DNA of 64,000 nucleotides from Rhodocyclaceae bacterium. GTDB taxonomy: Bacteria; Pseudomonadota; Gammaproteobacteria; Burkholderiales; Ga0077523. Within the stretch, counting starts at the first letter, position 1. Each line of letters starts with the position of its first letter. Below are positions 38,203 to 48,234 of this stretch, piece after piece. The stretch covers positions 29,058 to 93,057 of the forward strand of contig JADCHQ010000009.1 of NCBI GenBank assembly GCA_020248405.1. Direction: 5' to 3'. Both the position numbers and the translations under genes were made by a program. The notes under the pieces were generated by a model. It was not told where the DNA came from. It made no database searches and was given only the letters and a program-made list of their open reading frames with translations.

Positions 38203-39765
38203 TCATTCCCACTCGATCGTCGCCGGCGGCTTGCCAGAGATGTCGTAGACCACCCTATTGATGCCGCGTACCTCGTTGATGATGCGGTTCGAGACGGTCG
38301 CGAGCAGTGAATGGGGCAATTCGGCCCACTGCGCAGTCATAAAGTCCTGCGTCACCACGGCGCGCAGCGCGACCACGTGCTCGTAGGTGCGGCCGTCGCC
38401 CATCACGCCCACGGAGCGCACGGGCAGGAACACGGCGAAGGCCTGGGAGGTCCGGTCATACCAGCCGTGCTTGCGTAACTCGTCGATGAAGATCGCATCG
38501 GCGCGGCGCAGGAGATCCGCGTATTCCTTCTTCACTTCCCCTAGGATGCGCACGCCCAGGCCCGGGCCGGGGAACGGGTGCCGGTACACCATCTCGCGGG
38601 GCAGGCCGAGGGCCACACCCAGTTCGCGCACCTCGTCCTTGAACAGTTCCCGCAGGGGCTCCAGAAGCTGGAGGTGCAGCGTGTCGGGCAGGCCGCCCAC
38701 GTTGTGGTGGGACTTGATGTTGTGCGCTTTCTTGGTCTTCGCGCCGGCCGATTCGATGACATCCGGGTAGATGGTGCCCTGCGCCAGCCAGCGGGCGTTG
38801 GGCAGCGCGGCGGCTTGCCGCTGGAACACATCTACGAACACCCGTCCGATGATCTTGCGCTTCGTTTCGGGGTCGCTTGCACCCGCCAGCGCACCCAGGA
38901 ACTCAGCGCTGGCATCCACGTGGATCACGCGCACGCCCAGGCTGCGCGCGAAGGTGGCCATCACCTGCTCCGCTTCATTGAGACGAAGCAGGCCGTTGTC
39001 GACGAACACGCAGGTGAGCTGATCGCCGATCGCCCGGTGAATCAGCGCCGCGGCCACGGAGGAATCGACCCCACCCGAGAGCCCGAGCAGGACTTCGTCG
39101 CCGCCCACGGTGGACCGGATGCGCCCGATAGCCTCGTCGATATATCCGGGCATCGTCCAGTCGTATCCCACTTCGCAGATCTCGTGCACGAACCGGTCGA
39201 GAATCGCCTTGCCCTGCAGGGTATGCGTGACCTCGGGGTGGAACTGCACGGCGTAGAAACGGCGCAACTCGTCGGCCATCGCCGCGATGGGTGTGGATGC
39301 GTTTGACCCGATGACCTTGAAGCCGGGAGGCAACTCGGTGACCTTGTCTCCGTGGCTCATCCAAACGTCCAGCAGGCCGTGTCCTTCGGCATTGCCACGG
39401 TCCTGGATGTCCCGGAACAGGCGGGAATGGCCGCGGGCCCGCACTTCCGCGTAGCCGAACTCGCGCACGAGGCCGTTCTCCACCCTGCCGCCGAGTTGGG
39501 CTGCCATGGTCTGCATGCCGTAGCAGATCCCGAGCACGGGCACGCCGAGGTGGAACACGGCCTCTGGCGCGCGGGGGGATTCCCCCTCGGTCACCGACGC
39601 AGGGCCACCCGAGAGGATGATGCCGCTGGGCGCGAAATCGCGGACGAAGGCGTCCGTTACGTCGCACGGATGGATTTCACAGTAGGCGCTGCTCTCGCGG
39701 ACGCGCCGCGCGATCAGCTGGGTGTACTGGGCACCGAAATCGAGGATCAGGATCTTGGCATGCAT
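38203..39765 (-). CDS. guaA: GMP synthase (glutamine-hydrolysing)
   Basis: A 520-aa two-domain enzyme that aminates XMP to GMP. The glutaminase domain has the nucleophile motif GICYGMQT and the C-terminal synthetase has the P-loop SGGVDSS and KTHHNVGG-like [13 protein letters not shown]. The frame is intact and ends ...PPATIEWE. The last bases (from 38214) overlap the island att core, so the terminal codon and stop (GAA TGA) are supplied by the island. The start ATG 39765 ([24 protein letters not shown]) is the family start. guaB lies upstream on the same strand. Confidence 0.97.
   Translation of the reverse strand: MHAKILILDFGAQYTQLIARRVRESSAYCEIHPCDVTDAFVRDFAPSGIILSGGPASVTEGESPRAPEAVFHLGVPVLGICYGMQTMAAQLGGRVENGLVREFGYAEVRARGHSRLFRDIQDRGNAEGHGLLDVWMSHGDKVTELPPGFKVIGSNASTPIAAMADELRRFYAVQFHPEVTHTLQGKAILDRFVHEICEVGYDWTMPGYIDEAIGRIRSTVGGDEVLLGLSGGVDSSVAAALIHRAIGDQLTCVFVDNGLLRLNEAEQVMATFARSLGVRVIHVDASAEFLGALAGASDPETKRKIIGRVFVDVFQRQAAALPNARWLAQGTIYPDVIESAGAKTKKAHNIKSHHNVGGLPDTLHLQLLEPLRELFKDEVRELGVALGLPREMVYRHPFPGPGLGVRILGEVKKEYADLLRRADAIFIDELRKHGWYDRTSQAFAVFLPVRSVGVMGDGRTYEHVVALRAVVTQDFMTAQWAELPHSLLATVSNRIINEVRGINRVVYDISGKPPATIEWE
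38207..38214. repeat. Right attachment core (attR) inside the last guaA codons
   Basis: TCCCACTC, identical to 21856-21863. In the gene sense it reads GAG TGG GA within ATC GAG TGG GAA TGA. Confidence 0.78.
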
Positions 39766-39779
39766 GGCGGGCGGCCTCG

Positions 39780-39814
39780 AAAAAAAGAATGCCCCGGAAG
39801 CCGGGCTCCGGGGC
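39780..39814 (-). terminator. Intrinsic terminator between guaB and guaA
   Basis: On the minus strand an 8-bp GC-rich stem (GCCCCGGA at 39814-39807 with TCCGGGGC at 39798-39791) is followed by ATTC and seven T residues (39786-39780). It lies 26 bp after the guaB stop and ends 14 bp before the guaA start, so guaA is probably made from read-through or partial termination. Confidence 0.85.
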
Positions 39815-39840
39815 ACGCGTGTGACACGTCGTTGCTTGGC

Positions 39841-41313
<1,473 letters not shown>

Positions 41314-41327
41314 TTAAGCAAAGCGGC

Positions 41328-41333
41328 ATTATA
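41328..41333 (-). promoter_or_regulatory. Probable -10 element of guaB
   Basis: A perfect TATAAT on the minus strand, about 27 bp before the guaB ATG. No good -35 hexamer at the expected spacing was seen, so the promoter may be weak or activator-dependent. Confidence 0.5.
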
Positions 41334-41463
41334 TGCGCGTGATGCCGGACGGCGGGCGCGGCGTGCGCGAGCGGGGCGATGTGCTGGCACGCCCGTCCAG
41401 CCGCTCTGGAAACGGGAGGCGAGCAATGGCTTCCGGCCAAACAATCCTGGGAGATCGTCTGCG

Positions 41464-41796
41464 ATGAAGGCTGTTCAAGGCCTCCCGCTGGCATTGATGC
41501 TGGCGTGGTGCAGTAACTGCGGCGCGGGCGACTTGGAGACAGAGTGCGAGGAGGTTCTGTCGCAGGCGGAACTGGCGGTGGCGCGGGCACGCAGCCGAGA
41601 GGCTCTCTGGACCACGGCCGCGGGTGCGTTGCGCGAGGCGCGCCGGTTGCGCCGCGAGCGCGTTTGGGCGGATTGCATGGACGTCGCGCGAGAAGCGCAA
41701 CGCTTGTCCGACTTGGGGCTTCAGCAACTCGACTATCCGCCGGAACGAGAGTCGCTCTCGCCCGCACCGGCCAACAACGGAGGATTTTCGCAATGA
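41464..41796 (+). CDS. Small exported hypothetical protein
   Basis: A 110-aa protein with an N-terminal hydrophobic segment (MKAVQGLPLALMLAWCSNCGAG) and then an Arg/Glu-rich helical region (AELAVARARSREALWTTAAGALREARRLRRERVWADCMDVAREAQRL). The cysteine context is not a canonical lipobox. The stop overlaps the next start (ATGA), so it is coupled to the DUF4124 gene. No family recognised. Confidence 0.65.
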   Translation: MKAVQGLPLALMLAWCSNCGAGDLETECEEVLSQAELAVARARSREALWTTAAGALREARRLRRERVWADCMDVAREAQRLSDLGLQQLDYPPERESLSPAPANNGGFSQ

Positions 41797-42254
41797 GTCA
41801 CCCGGCAGCAATGATCACCGCGGCTGTCCTAGCGCTGGGCATTGCCCCGCAGGCATTGGCTATTTGCAAGTGGACCGATGCCAATGGCCGCGTTCAATAC
41901 GCCAACAAGCCCCCGCAAGGGGTACGCTGTGAGAGCACGATCAGCGCGTCACCACCCCAATCCTCCTCGTCTGCCTCGCCATCGACTCCACGGACTTTTC
42001 AGGAAGAGGAGATGGAGTTCCGCAAGCGCCGGCTCGAACGCGTAGAAGCGGAAAAGAAAGCCGAAAAGGCACGAGAGGAAACCGAGGCCAGGAAAAAGGC
42101 GTGCGACGAAGCCCGTTCCCGTGCCGCTGGCCTGGCGGCGGGCGGCCGCATGGCCCGTTACGACGCCAATGGTGAACGCCGCTTTCTCACCGACGAGGAG
42201 ATCGCGTCGGAAATCACCAACGCCCGCAAGCAGGCCGATATGCTTTGCAAGTGA
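41793..42254 (+). CDS. DUF4124 domain exported protein
   Basis: A 153-aa protein. A signal peptide (ending APQALA) is followed by ICKWTDANGRVQYANKPPQGVRC, the typical short DUF4124 motif (YKWTDxxGxxxYsdxPP). The rest is a highly charged helix (MEFRKRRLERVEAEKKAEKAREETEARKKA), probably coiled coil. The start ATG 41793 has CGGAGG upstream and overlaps the preceding stop by 4 bp. It converges on rnfH. Confidence 0.85.
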   Translation: MSHPAAMITAAVLALGIAPQALAICKWTDANGRVQYANKPPQGVRCESTISASPPQSSSSASPSTPRTFQEEEMEFRKRRLERVEAEKKAEKAREETEARKKACDEARSRAAGLAAGGRMARYDANGERRFLTDEEIASEITNARKQADMLCK

Positions 42255-42261
42255 CGGCGCG

Positions 42262-42552
42262 TCAGGCGGATCCAAGCCCCGCCTTGGCAACGGCGCGGCG
42301 GCGGCGGGAATCCTTTGGGTCAGCCTGAAGCGGCCGGTAGATTTCCACACGGTCCCCGTGCACGAGCACGACCTCATTCCCCACGCGACGCCCCCAGATA
42401 CCAACCCCCGCGTCTGACAGGGCAGCCCCTAGCCCCGCTGCATCGATCGCCTGCCCAACGGTCGCGCCAGCCGGCAGATCCAGGCGCTTCAGTTGCGCGT
42501 CACCGGGCCACGCCAGCACGACCTCCACATGGATCCGGGCGCGCTCACTCAC
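42262..42552 (-). CDS. rnfH: RnfH/UPF0125 family ubiquitin-like protein
   Basis: A 96-aa beta-grasp protein (RIHVEVVLAWPGDAQLKRLDLPAGATVGQAIDAAGL, GIWGRRVGNEVVLVHGDRVEIYRPLQADPKDSRRRRA), which matches RnfH/PasI. The GTG start 42552 lies inside the end of ratA with an 8-bp overlap, the usual ratA-rnfH pairing. The function of the protein is not settled; it has been proposed as RatA antitoxin partner in E. coli but is better viewed as uncharacterised. Confidence 0.88.
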   Translation of the reverse strand: MSERARIHVEVVLAWPGDAQLKRLDLPAGATVGQAIDAAGLGAALSDAGVGIWGRRVGNEVVLVHGDRVEIYRPLQADPKDSRRRRAVAKAGLGSA

Positions 42553-42988
42553 GACCGCGTACGTGAAGCTGCGCTGCACGCGCTACGAATGCGTCCACGA
42601 AACCACTGGCGATGTGGTCGAAAACCGGCCCCACGATGCGCTCGAGGATCCGGTTGGAAAACTCGTAGCGCAACCGCAGATGCACCTTGCATGCCGAGTC
42701 GCCCAAAGCGGTGAACGACCACGAGCCGTCGAGGTGGCGGAACGGACCGTCCACCAGGCGGATGTCGATACGCTCGTCCGCCGTGCTGACGTTTTCCGTT
42801 GAAAACGCATGGCGTACGCCGCGAAAGGCAATCTGCACTGTAGCCCGCACGCGGCCGGGCTCTCGCAGGTGAACGTGCGTCCCGCCACACCACGGCAGGA
42901 ACTCGGGATATCGCTCAACGCCATCAACCAGTGCGTACATTTGGCTGGCTGTGTATTCCACGAGAACCGATCGTTCGACAATTGCCAC
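42545..42988 (-). CDS. ratA: RatA family protein (START/Coq10-like)
   Basis: A 147-aa START-domain protein: [87 protein letters not shown]. Relatives are the ribosome-associated RatA of E. coli and mitochondrial Coq10; a role in ubiquinone handling or 50S association is known of the family. The start is GTG 42988, divergent from smpB with about 100 bp between, a conserved neighbourhood. Confidence 0.9.
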   Translation of the reverse strand: MAIVERSVLVEYTASQMYALVDGVERYPEFLPWCGGTHVHLREPGRVRATVQIAFRGVRHAFSTENVSTADERIDIRLVDGPFRHLDGSWSFTALGDSACKVHLRLRYEFSNRILERIVGPVFDHIASGFVDAFVARAAQLHVRGRE

Positions 42989-43085
42989 GTTGCACCGGAA
43001 CAGGTTACCCCGCAAGACGAAAGCCGCTGTCGGGAAAGCGGCCGTTAGAATACCGGACCCTGCACCCGTTAATCGCCTCGCACCC

Positions 43086-43532
43086 GTGTCCATTGCCCAG
43101 AACAGGAAAGCCTTCCACGACTACTTCATCGAGGAGCGGTTCGAGGCCGGGCTCGCGCTGGAAGGCTGGGAAGTGAAGTCCATACGCGCCGCGCGCGTAC
43201 AGCTCGCCGAGGCCTACGTGGTGCTCAAGGGTGGCGAGGTGTGGCTTGTCGGCGCCCATGTAAGTCCTCTGCCCACGGCGTCGACCCACATCCACCCGGA
43301 CCCCACCCGCAGCCGCAAGCTGTTGCTGCACGCCGAGGAGATTCGCGAATTGATCGGCAAGGTCGAGCGAGCCGGGTACACCCTGGTGCCCCTTGATCTG
43401 CACTTCAAGAAAGGCCGCATCAAGCTCGAGATCGGGCTTGCCAAGGGCAAGAAGCAGTACGACAAGCGCGAGACCCTCAAGGAACGCGACTGGCAGCGCG
43501 AGCAGCAACGGCTCATGAAGCAGCGCCGTTAA
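43086..43532 (+). CDS. smpB: SsrA-binding protein SmpB
   Basis: A 148-aa tmRNA-binding protein used in trans-translation. Family segments are [50 protein letters not shown], and the C-terminal tail [26 protein letters not shown]. The GTG at 43086 is the usual start. Divergent from ratA-rnfH. Confidence 0.97.
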   Translation: MSIAQNRKAFHDYFIEERFEAGLALEGWEVKSIRAARVQLAEAYVVLKGGEVWLVGAHVSPLPTASTHIHPDPTRSRKLLLHAEEIRELIGKVERAGYTLVPLDLHFKKGRIKLEIGLAKGKKQYDKRETLKERDWQREQQRLMKQRR

Positions 43533-43560
43533 GCGCCTGGAGCGACCGCGCTTCCCCGGC

Positions 43561-44421
43561 CTAACTGCGCCGCGCCCCGATCAGGCCCCGCAGCGCCTCC
43601 GGCAAATCAGCTGGCAGGATGACCATCTTGCCGTTGTTGGAGGCCGCGAGCTTTTCAAGCGCCGCAATGTATTTTTCACCCAACAGGAACAGCATGGGTG
43701 CATCGCGATCGTGTACCGCCTGGGTGACCTTCTCGATGGCGGTGGCGGCGGATGCGGCCAGAGTCACCTGAGCCTCGGCGTCCCGTCGCGCGCTTTCCAG
43801 CCGGCCTTCCGATTCCAGGATCATGGCGGTCTTTTCGCCCTCGGCGCGGGTGACCATGGCCTTGCGCTCGCGCTCCGCGCTGGCCTGCAATTCCATGGCG
43901 CGCACCATGGACTCGGAGGGCTTGATGTCCTGGATTTCCACCGACTTCACCGTCAGCCCCCAGTCGATGGCCTCGTCCGCAATGCTTTCCTTGAGCCGCG
44001 CCTTGATCTGCTCGCGAGAGGACAGTGCAGAGTCGAGTTCCATCTCGCCGATGATGGAGCGCAGGGTGGTCTGCACGAGATTGCGGATGGCCTCGGCGAA
44101 ATCCGTGACCCCGTACACGGCCTTGACCGTGTCGGTGACCTTGATGAACGCCAAGGCATTGGTGAGGATGACGGCGTTGTCCCGAGTGATGACCTCTTGC
44201 TCGGCAACATCGAGGATGATGTCCTTGGTGACCACGCGGTAGGCCACCCGGTCGATGTACGGAATGATCAGGTGGAGTCCGGGCTGCAGGGTTTTGTAGT
44301 ATTTCCCGAGCCGCTCCACCACCCACTCCTGGCCCTGTTCCACCACCCGTACACCCTTGGCAATGGTGATGGCTACAAGCGCGAACAGCGCCACCAGTAC
44401 GATCGTGATGCCAATTCCCAT
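43561..44421 (-). CDS. SPFH/stomatin family membrane protein (QmcA-like)
   Basis: A 286-aa protein with one N-terminal membrane segment (ITIVLVALFALVAITIAKGV) and an SPFH domain (VRVVEQGQEWVVERLGKYYKTLQPGLHLIIPYIDRVAYRVVTKDIILDV). A long Ala/Glu-rich helix follows (ESEGRLESARRDAEAQVTLAASAATAIEK). Such proteins form membrane microdomain scaffolds or modulate proteases. The start is ATG 44421. The NfeD-family gene just upstream on the same strand is the usual partner. Confidence 0.92.
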   Translation of the reverse strand: MGIGITIVLVALFALVAITIAKGVRVVEQGQEWVVERLGKYYKTLQPGLHLIIPYIDRVAYRVVTKDIILDVAEQEVITRDNAVILTNALAFIKVTDTVKAVYGVTDFAEAIRNLVQTTLRSIIGEMELDSALSSREQIKARLKESIADEAIDWGLTVKSVEIQDIKPSESMVRAMELQASAERERKAMVTRAEGEKTAMILESEGRLESARRDAEAQVTLAASAATAIEKVTQAVHDRDAPMLFLLGEKYIAALEKLAASNNGKMVILPADLPEALRGLIGARRS

Positions 44422-44449
44422 TTTCAGCTCCTTGGATGACGCTTGGCCA

Positions 44450-44893
44450 TCAGTCCCGGCACACCGTGACGATGTTGCCCTCCACTGCCAGCACGCGCGC
44501 GCGCTCGCCCACCTTAAGATAATCCTCGGAGCGACAGTTCCAGGTATCGGCGCCAAGCATGGGCTTCTGGAAGCGGATCACGCCGCCCTGGAAGGGCCGG
44601 ACTTCGCGGGTCACCAGCCCCACCTCTCCCACCAATTGCCCGGTGGACTGTCCCACCCGGGTACGTACCGGGTCCTTACGAAACACCCTGAACCAGGCCC
44701 ACACCATGGCCAGCGATGCCAGCGTCCACACCAGAACCTGGCCTCCCAGCGGCAGGGCCGGAAAAACGAGCAAAATGAGGCCTGTGAACGCCGCACCGAA
44801 ACCGAACCACACCACGAAGAACGCAGGGATCACCAATTCAAAAAGCGTCAGCAGGATCCCCAGGACCACCCAATGCCACCAAGCCACTTCCAT
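44450..44893 (-). CDS. NfeD family membrane protein
   Basis: A 147-aa protein with three hydrophobic segments in the first 70 residues and a C-terminal OB-fold-like NfeD domain (GEVGLVTREVRPFQGGVIRFQKPMLGADTWNCRSEDYLKVGERARVLAVEGNIVTV). NfeD and stomatin proteins are functionally linked; the stomatin gene follows 28 bp later. Confidence 0.92.
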   Translation of the reverse strand: MEVAWWHWVVLGILLTLFELVIPAFFVVWFGFGAAFTGLILLVFPALPLGGQVLVWTLASLAMVWAWFRVFRKDPVRTRVGQSTGQLVGEVGLVTREVRPFQGGVIRFQKPMLGADTWNCRSEDYLKVGERARVLAVEGNIVTVCRD

Positions 44894-44939
44894 GGCGCCC
44901 TCCTTGCCGTTACTGCGGATACGCGACCGTTCCGCCCCC

Positions 44940-46142
44940 TCAACCGTAACGCAGTCCCATGGACTCGCGCACCTCACGCATGGTGTCGGTGGCAAGCTGG
45001 CGGGCACGCTCGCAACCATCGGAGATGATGTTGCGCACCAAGGTGGGATCCTCCAGGTAGGCCTGCGCACGTTCGCGCATGGGTTTTTGCTCTTCGAGCA
45101 CGGCATCCACCACCGGTTGCTTGCACTCCAGGCAGCCGATGCCAGCGCTGCGGCACCCGCGCTGAACCCACTCGCGGGTGGCATCACCGGAATAGACCTG
45201 ATGCAACTGCCAGACCGGGCACTTGGCCGGGTCTCCCGGATCCGTGCGCCGCACCCGGGCGGGGTCGGTGGGCATGGTGCGGATCTTGCGAGTGACGCTG
45301 TCGGCATCCTCACGCAGCGTGATGGTGTTGTTGTAGGACTTGGACATCTTCTGTCCATCCAGCCCTGGCATGCGCGAGGCCTCGGTCAGTAGCGCCTGGG
45401 GTTCGGACAGGATCATCTTGCCGCCCCCTTCAATGAACCCGAACAGACGCTCCCGGTCGCCGATGGATAGGTTCTGCGCCTCCTCGATGAGCGCCCGCGC
45501 CGCCTGCAGCGCCTCCTCGTCGCCCTGCTCCTGGAAGCGGGTGCGCAATTCCACATAGAGCTTGCTGCGTTTGCCGCCGAGCTTCTTGATGGCGGCCTCG
45601 GCCTTTTCCTCGAACCCGGGCTCGCGGCCGAAAATATGATTGAAGCGCCGCGCGATCTCGCGGGTGAATTCGATATGCGGGACTTGATCCTCTCCAACCG
45701 GCACGAGATTGGCCCGATAGATGAGGATGTCCGCGCTTTGCAGCAGCGGGTACCCTAGGAACCCGTAGGTGGACAGGTCCTTGTCGGTGAGCTTTTCCTG
45801 CTGGTCCTTGTAGGTGGGCACCCTTTCCAGCCAGCCCAAAGGGGTGATCATGGACAGCAGCAGGTGCAGCTCTGCGTGTTCGGGTAACTGCGACTGGATG
45901 AAGAGCGTGGCCTGGGCCGGGTCCACGCCGGCGGCCAGCCAGTCGATCACCATGTCCCACACGTTTGCCTCGATCACCTCCGGCGAATCGTAGTGCGTGG
46001 TGAGCGCGTGCCAGTCGGCCACGAAAAAAAAGCATTCGTATTCGTGCTGCAGCCTGACCCAGTTCTTAAGCACGCCGTGGTAATGCCCGAGATGAAGGCT
46101 GCCGGTGGGGCGCATGCCGGAGAGGACGCGATCGACGAACAT
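44940..46142 (-). CDS. trpS: Tryptophanyl-tRNA synthetase
   Basis: A 400-aa class I aminoacyl-tRNA synthetase. HIGH-type motif GSLHLGHYHG, KMSKS motif GQKMSKSYNN, and SADILIYRANLVPVGEDQ are visible. A TrpRS subgroup with an inserted LGGKRSKLYVELRTRFQEQGDEEALQAARALIEEAQ and a C-terminal region with cysteines (GCRSAGIGCLECKQ) fits longer betaproteobacterial forms. The start is ATG 46142. Confidence 0.95.
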   Translation of the reverse strand: MFVDRVLSGMRPTGSLHLGHYHGVLKNWVRLQHEYECFFFVADWHALTTHYDSPEVIEANVWDMVIDWLAAGVDPAQATLFIQSQLPEHAELHLLLSMITPLGWLERVPTYKDQQEKLTDKDLSTYGFLGYPLLQSADILIYRANLVPVGEDQVPHIEFTREIARRFNHIFGREPGFEEKAEAAIKKLGGKRSKLYVELRTRFQEQGDEEALQAARALIEEAQNLSIGDRERLFGFIEGGGKMILSEPQALLTEASRMPGLDGQKMSKSYNNTITLREDADSVTRKIRTMPTDPARVRRTDPGDPAKCPVWQLHQVYSGDATREWVQRGCRSAGIGCLECKQPVVDAVLEEQKPMRERAQAYLEDPTLVRNIISDGCERARQLATDTMREVRESMGLRYG

Positions 46143-46219
46143 TGCTTTTCCTGTGAAGGGCTGTCGGCTGGGAAACGCGCCGCACGGGGGCGCAGCGCGC
46201 TAGTGTGGGGGCAACCGCC

Positions 46220-46849
46220 TCACGCCGCCAGCCCCAGCGCGGCCGGGTCCCCGCGTCCCAGGCGAACCAGCGCCGGCTCCTCGCCGGTGAGGTCGACGAC
46301 TGTGGTGGGGAGCACGCCGCAGGGGCCGGCGTCGATGATCAGGTCGATCTTCCGCTCAAGGCGGGCGCGGATATCCGCGGCGTCCAGGAGCGGGGCATCG
46401 TCCCCCGGCAACTGGAGCGTCGCGGAAAGCAGGGGCTCGCCCAGGGCCTTGAGCAGCGCCAGGGCCACGGCATGGTCGGGAATGCGCAAGCCGATGGTGT
46501 CGCGCTTCGCCTGCACGAGGCGACGCGGAACCTCGCGAGTGGCTCGCAGGATGAAGGTGAAACTGCCCGGCGTGGCACGCCTGAGCAGGCGGAAGGCGCG
46601 ATTATCCACGTGGGCAAACTGGGCAATCTGGCCAAGATCGGCGCACACCAGTGTGAGGTGGTGCCGATCATCCAGTTCGCGAATGGCACGGAGGCGCTCC
46701 ACGGCGGCCTTGTCCGCGAGATGGCAACCCAGGGCGTAACAGGAATCCGTGGGATATGCGATGACCGCCCCGGACGCGACCATGCGCACAGCTTGGTCGA
46801 TCAGGCGTTTCTGCGGATTGTTCGGGTGGACGATGAAGAACTGCGCCAT
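46220..46849 (-). CDS. YciO/Sua5-type L-threonylcarbamoyladenylate synthase family protein
   Basis: A 209-aa SUA5/YrdC-fold protein: GAVIAYPTDSCYALGCHLADKAAVERLRAIRELDDRHHLTLVCADL, PGSFTFILRATREVPRRL, TIGLRIPDHAVALALLKALGEPLLSATL. The KRDTIGLRIPD form and length agree with YciO rather than TsaC. YciO has been reported to have weak TsaC-like activity; physiological role unclear. The start ATG 46849 is family-like (AQFFIVHPNNPQKRLIDQAV). Confidence 0.9.
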   Translation of the reverse strand: MAQFFIVHPNNPQKRLIDQAVRMVASGAVIAYPTDSCYALGCHLADKAAVERLRAIRELDDRHHLTLVCADLGQIAQFAHVDNRAFRLLRRATPGSFTFILRATREVPRRLVQAKRDTIGLRIPDHAVALALLKALGEPLLSATLQLPGDDAPLLDAADIRARLERKIDLIIDAGPCGVLPTTVVDLTGEEPALVRLGRGDPAALGLAA

Positions 46850-47096
46850 GGCACTGGTGGAGTTCGTCGGCACGACGCGCGTCGGACCGCCCGAGAAAGC
46901 CATCAAACCGGCTCACCAACGGGACGAGGTGATGATACCAAAGCCCCCCATGGCGCCTGGAACGCCCCAAGCGCCTTGGTCCCAGGGCCAGTTGCCGCGC
47001 CGTGGCAGTCGCAGTGGATCGTAGCCCCCCGCCGCCAGTACTATCCAGGCAGATGGACGCACCGTTGCGTCGTTGCCACGTCAAGGAGATGTTCCA

Positions 47097-47663
47097 ATGA
47101 AGCTTTTCAGACTGCTTGCTGTTCCAGCTCTCTTCGCCATGGCCACGGCTGTCGCGGCGCCGGCGTTGGCGCAGGACAAGCCCGGCATGGTCAAAGCCGA
47201 GGTCGTGGAGGCCGTCGTGAACGTTTCCGCCGTGGACAGGGCCGCCCGCACCGTGACCTTGAAGGGTCCCAAGGGGAACACCGTCACCCTGGCGGTTCCG
47301 GACGAGGCGCAGAACTTCGACCAGATTCAGGCGGGTGACAGGGTCCTGGTGCGTTATCTGGAAGAGACCGCGCTGTTCGTTTCCGGGGCTGGTGGCGCTG
47401 CCGGTGCCGCGCAGCGCGACATGGTGGTTCTTGCACCCAAGGGAGGCACGCCCGGCGGTGCGGTGGCCTCGGTGGTGGAGGTCAGCGCCACGGTGGAAGC
47501 ACTGAGCTACGAAGAACGCTGGGCCGACCTCCGGGGGCCGGAAGGCAAGGTGAGGCGCGTGAACGTGCCGCCGAGCGTGAAGCGGTTCGGCGAGGTCAAG
47601 GTCGGCGACGTGGTGGTCGCCAGGCACACGGAAGCCGTCGCCCTGACACTCCAGAAGCAGTGA
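47097..47663 (+). CDS. Exported hypothetical protein with two duplicated beta-rich halves
   Basis: A 188-aa protein with a clear signal peptide (MKLFRLLAVPALFAMATAVAAPALA). The mature protein shows an internal similarity: VNVSAVDRAARTVTLKGPKGNTVTLAVPDEAQNFDQIQAGDRVLVRYLEETAL and ATVEALSYEERWADLRGPEGKVRRVNVPPSVKRFGEVKVGDVVVARHTEAVAL, suggesting two OB-like repeats. The ATG at 47097 follows AAGGAG. No named family. Similar small periplasmic proteins accompany metal or redox stress genes, but nothing here proves that. Confidence 0.75.
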   Translation: MKLFRLLAVPALFAMATAVAAPALAQDKPGMVKAEVVEAVVNVSAVDRAARTVTLKGPKGNTVTLAVPDEAQNFDQIQAGDRVLVRYLEETALFVSGAGGAAGAAQRDMVVLAPKGGTPGGAVASVVEVSATVEALSYEERWADLRGPEGKVRRVNVPPSVKRFGEVKVGDVVVARHTEAVALTLQKQ

Positions 47664-47778
47664 TCCACTGGGCAAACAAAGCCGCCCGCGCGGGAGCGGG
47701 CGCGTTGGCTCACCCTCACCGCCGCGCCAGGTTCCTCCAGTGCGGTTACAACACTGCCGAACCACGGAGGAGCAAAAG

Positions 47779-48234
47779 GTGAGCTCCGTTCGCGCGCCTG
47801 CTGATTTCATGGCGGGCCTTATGTTCGTCGCGGTCGGAACCGCAGCCCTGGTGGTCGGGCGCGGCTACCGGATGGGTTCCCTGCTTTCCATGGGCCCGGG
47901 TTACTTCCCTCGCATCATCTCGGTCCTGCTGGTGGGCTTCGGACTGCTGGTTATGATTAATGGCCTGCGCACCCAGGGGGCCACGCCTGACCGCCCGCTG
48001 CTGCGTCCCTTGGTGCTGGTGCTGGCTGCCGTGGCGGCCTTCGGGCTTGGCATCGAGAGCCTCGGCCTGGTGCTGTCCACGGCACTCCTGGTGGCGCTCT
48101 CGTGCGCCGCCCAGCCGGGGCGTTCGTGGCTGGAGGCGGGCCTGCTGGCCGCCGGACTGTCCCTGCTGGGCTGGGCAGTGTTCGTAAAGGGGCTTGGCCT
48201 CACCTTCCCCGTCTGGCCGCAGGCGGCTGGCTGA
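47779..48234 (+). CDS. tctB: Tripartite tricarboxylate transporter small subunit TctB
   Basis: A 151-aa membrane protein with four hydrophobic segments (ADFMAGLMFVAVGTAALVVGRGYRMGSLLSMGPGYFPRIISVLLVGFGLLVM...). The GPGYFPR motif is typical of TctB. The start is GTG 47779 with CGGAGGA upstream. Its stop overlaps the tctA start by one base (TGATG). No TctC-type binding protein is encoded nearby. Confidence 0.93.
   Translation: MSSVRAPADFMAGLMFVAVGTAALVVGRGYRMGSLLSMGPGYFPRIISVLLVGFGLLVMINGLRTQGATPDRPLLRPLVLVLAAVAAFGLGIESLGLVLSTALLVALSCAAQPGRSWLEAGLLAAGLSLLGWAVFVKGLGLTFPVWPQAAG

Larger units (their letters stand above)
21856..38214. mobile_element. Genomic island (decayed ICE) integrated in the 3' end of guaA
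   Basis: The element is bounded by an 8-bp direct repeat (TCCCACTC on the plus strand, i.e. GAGTGGGA in the guaA sense) at 21856-21863 and 38207-38214. It has a tyrosine integrase next to the guaA end, an AlpA-type regulator, ICE-type genes (TraI C-terminus, TraD, DUF4400) and defence-type cargo. Size about 16.4 kb. No type IV secretion genes beyond TraD and the relaxase fragment are present, so self-transfer is unlikely; excision may still be possible because the integrase is intact. The 3' end of guaA is a known integration hotspot for such islands. Confidence 0.85.

Noticed and set aside
42262..42988. ratA-rnfH counted as a mobile toxin-antitoxin module
   Set aside because: This pair next to smpB is conserved chromosomal backbone in proteobacteria, and the toxin role is disputed.
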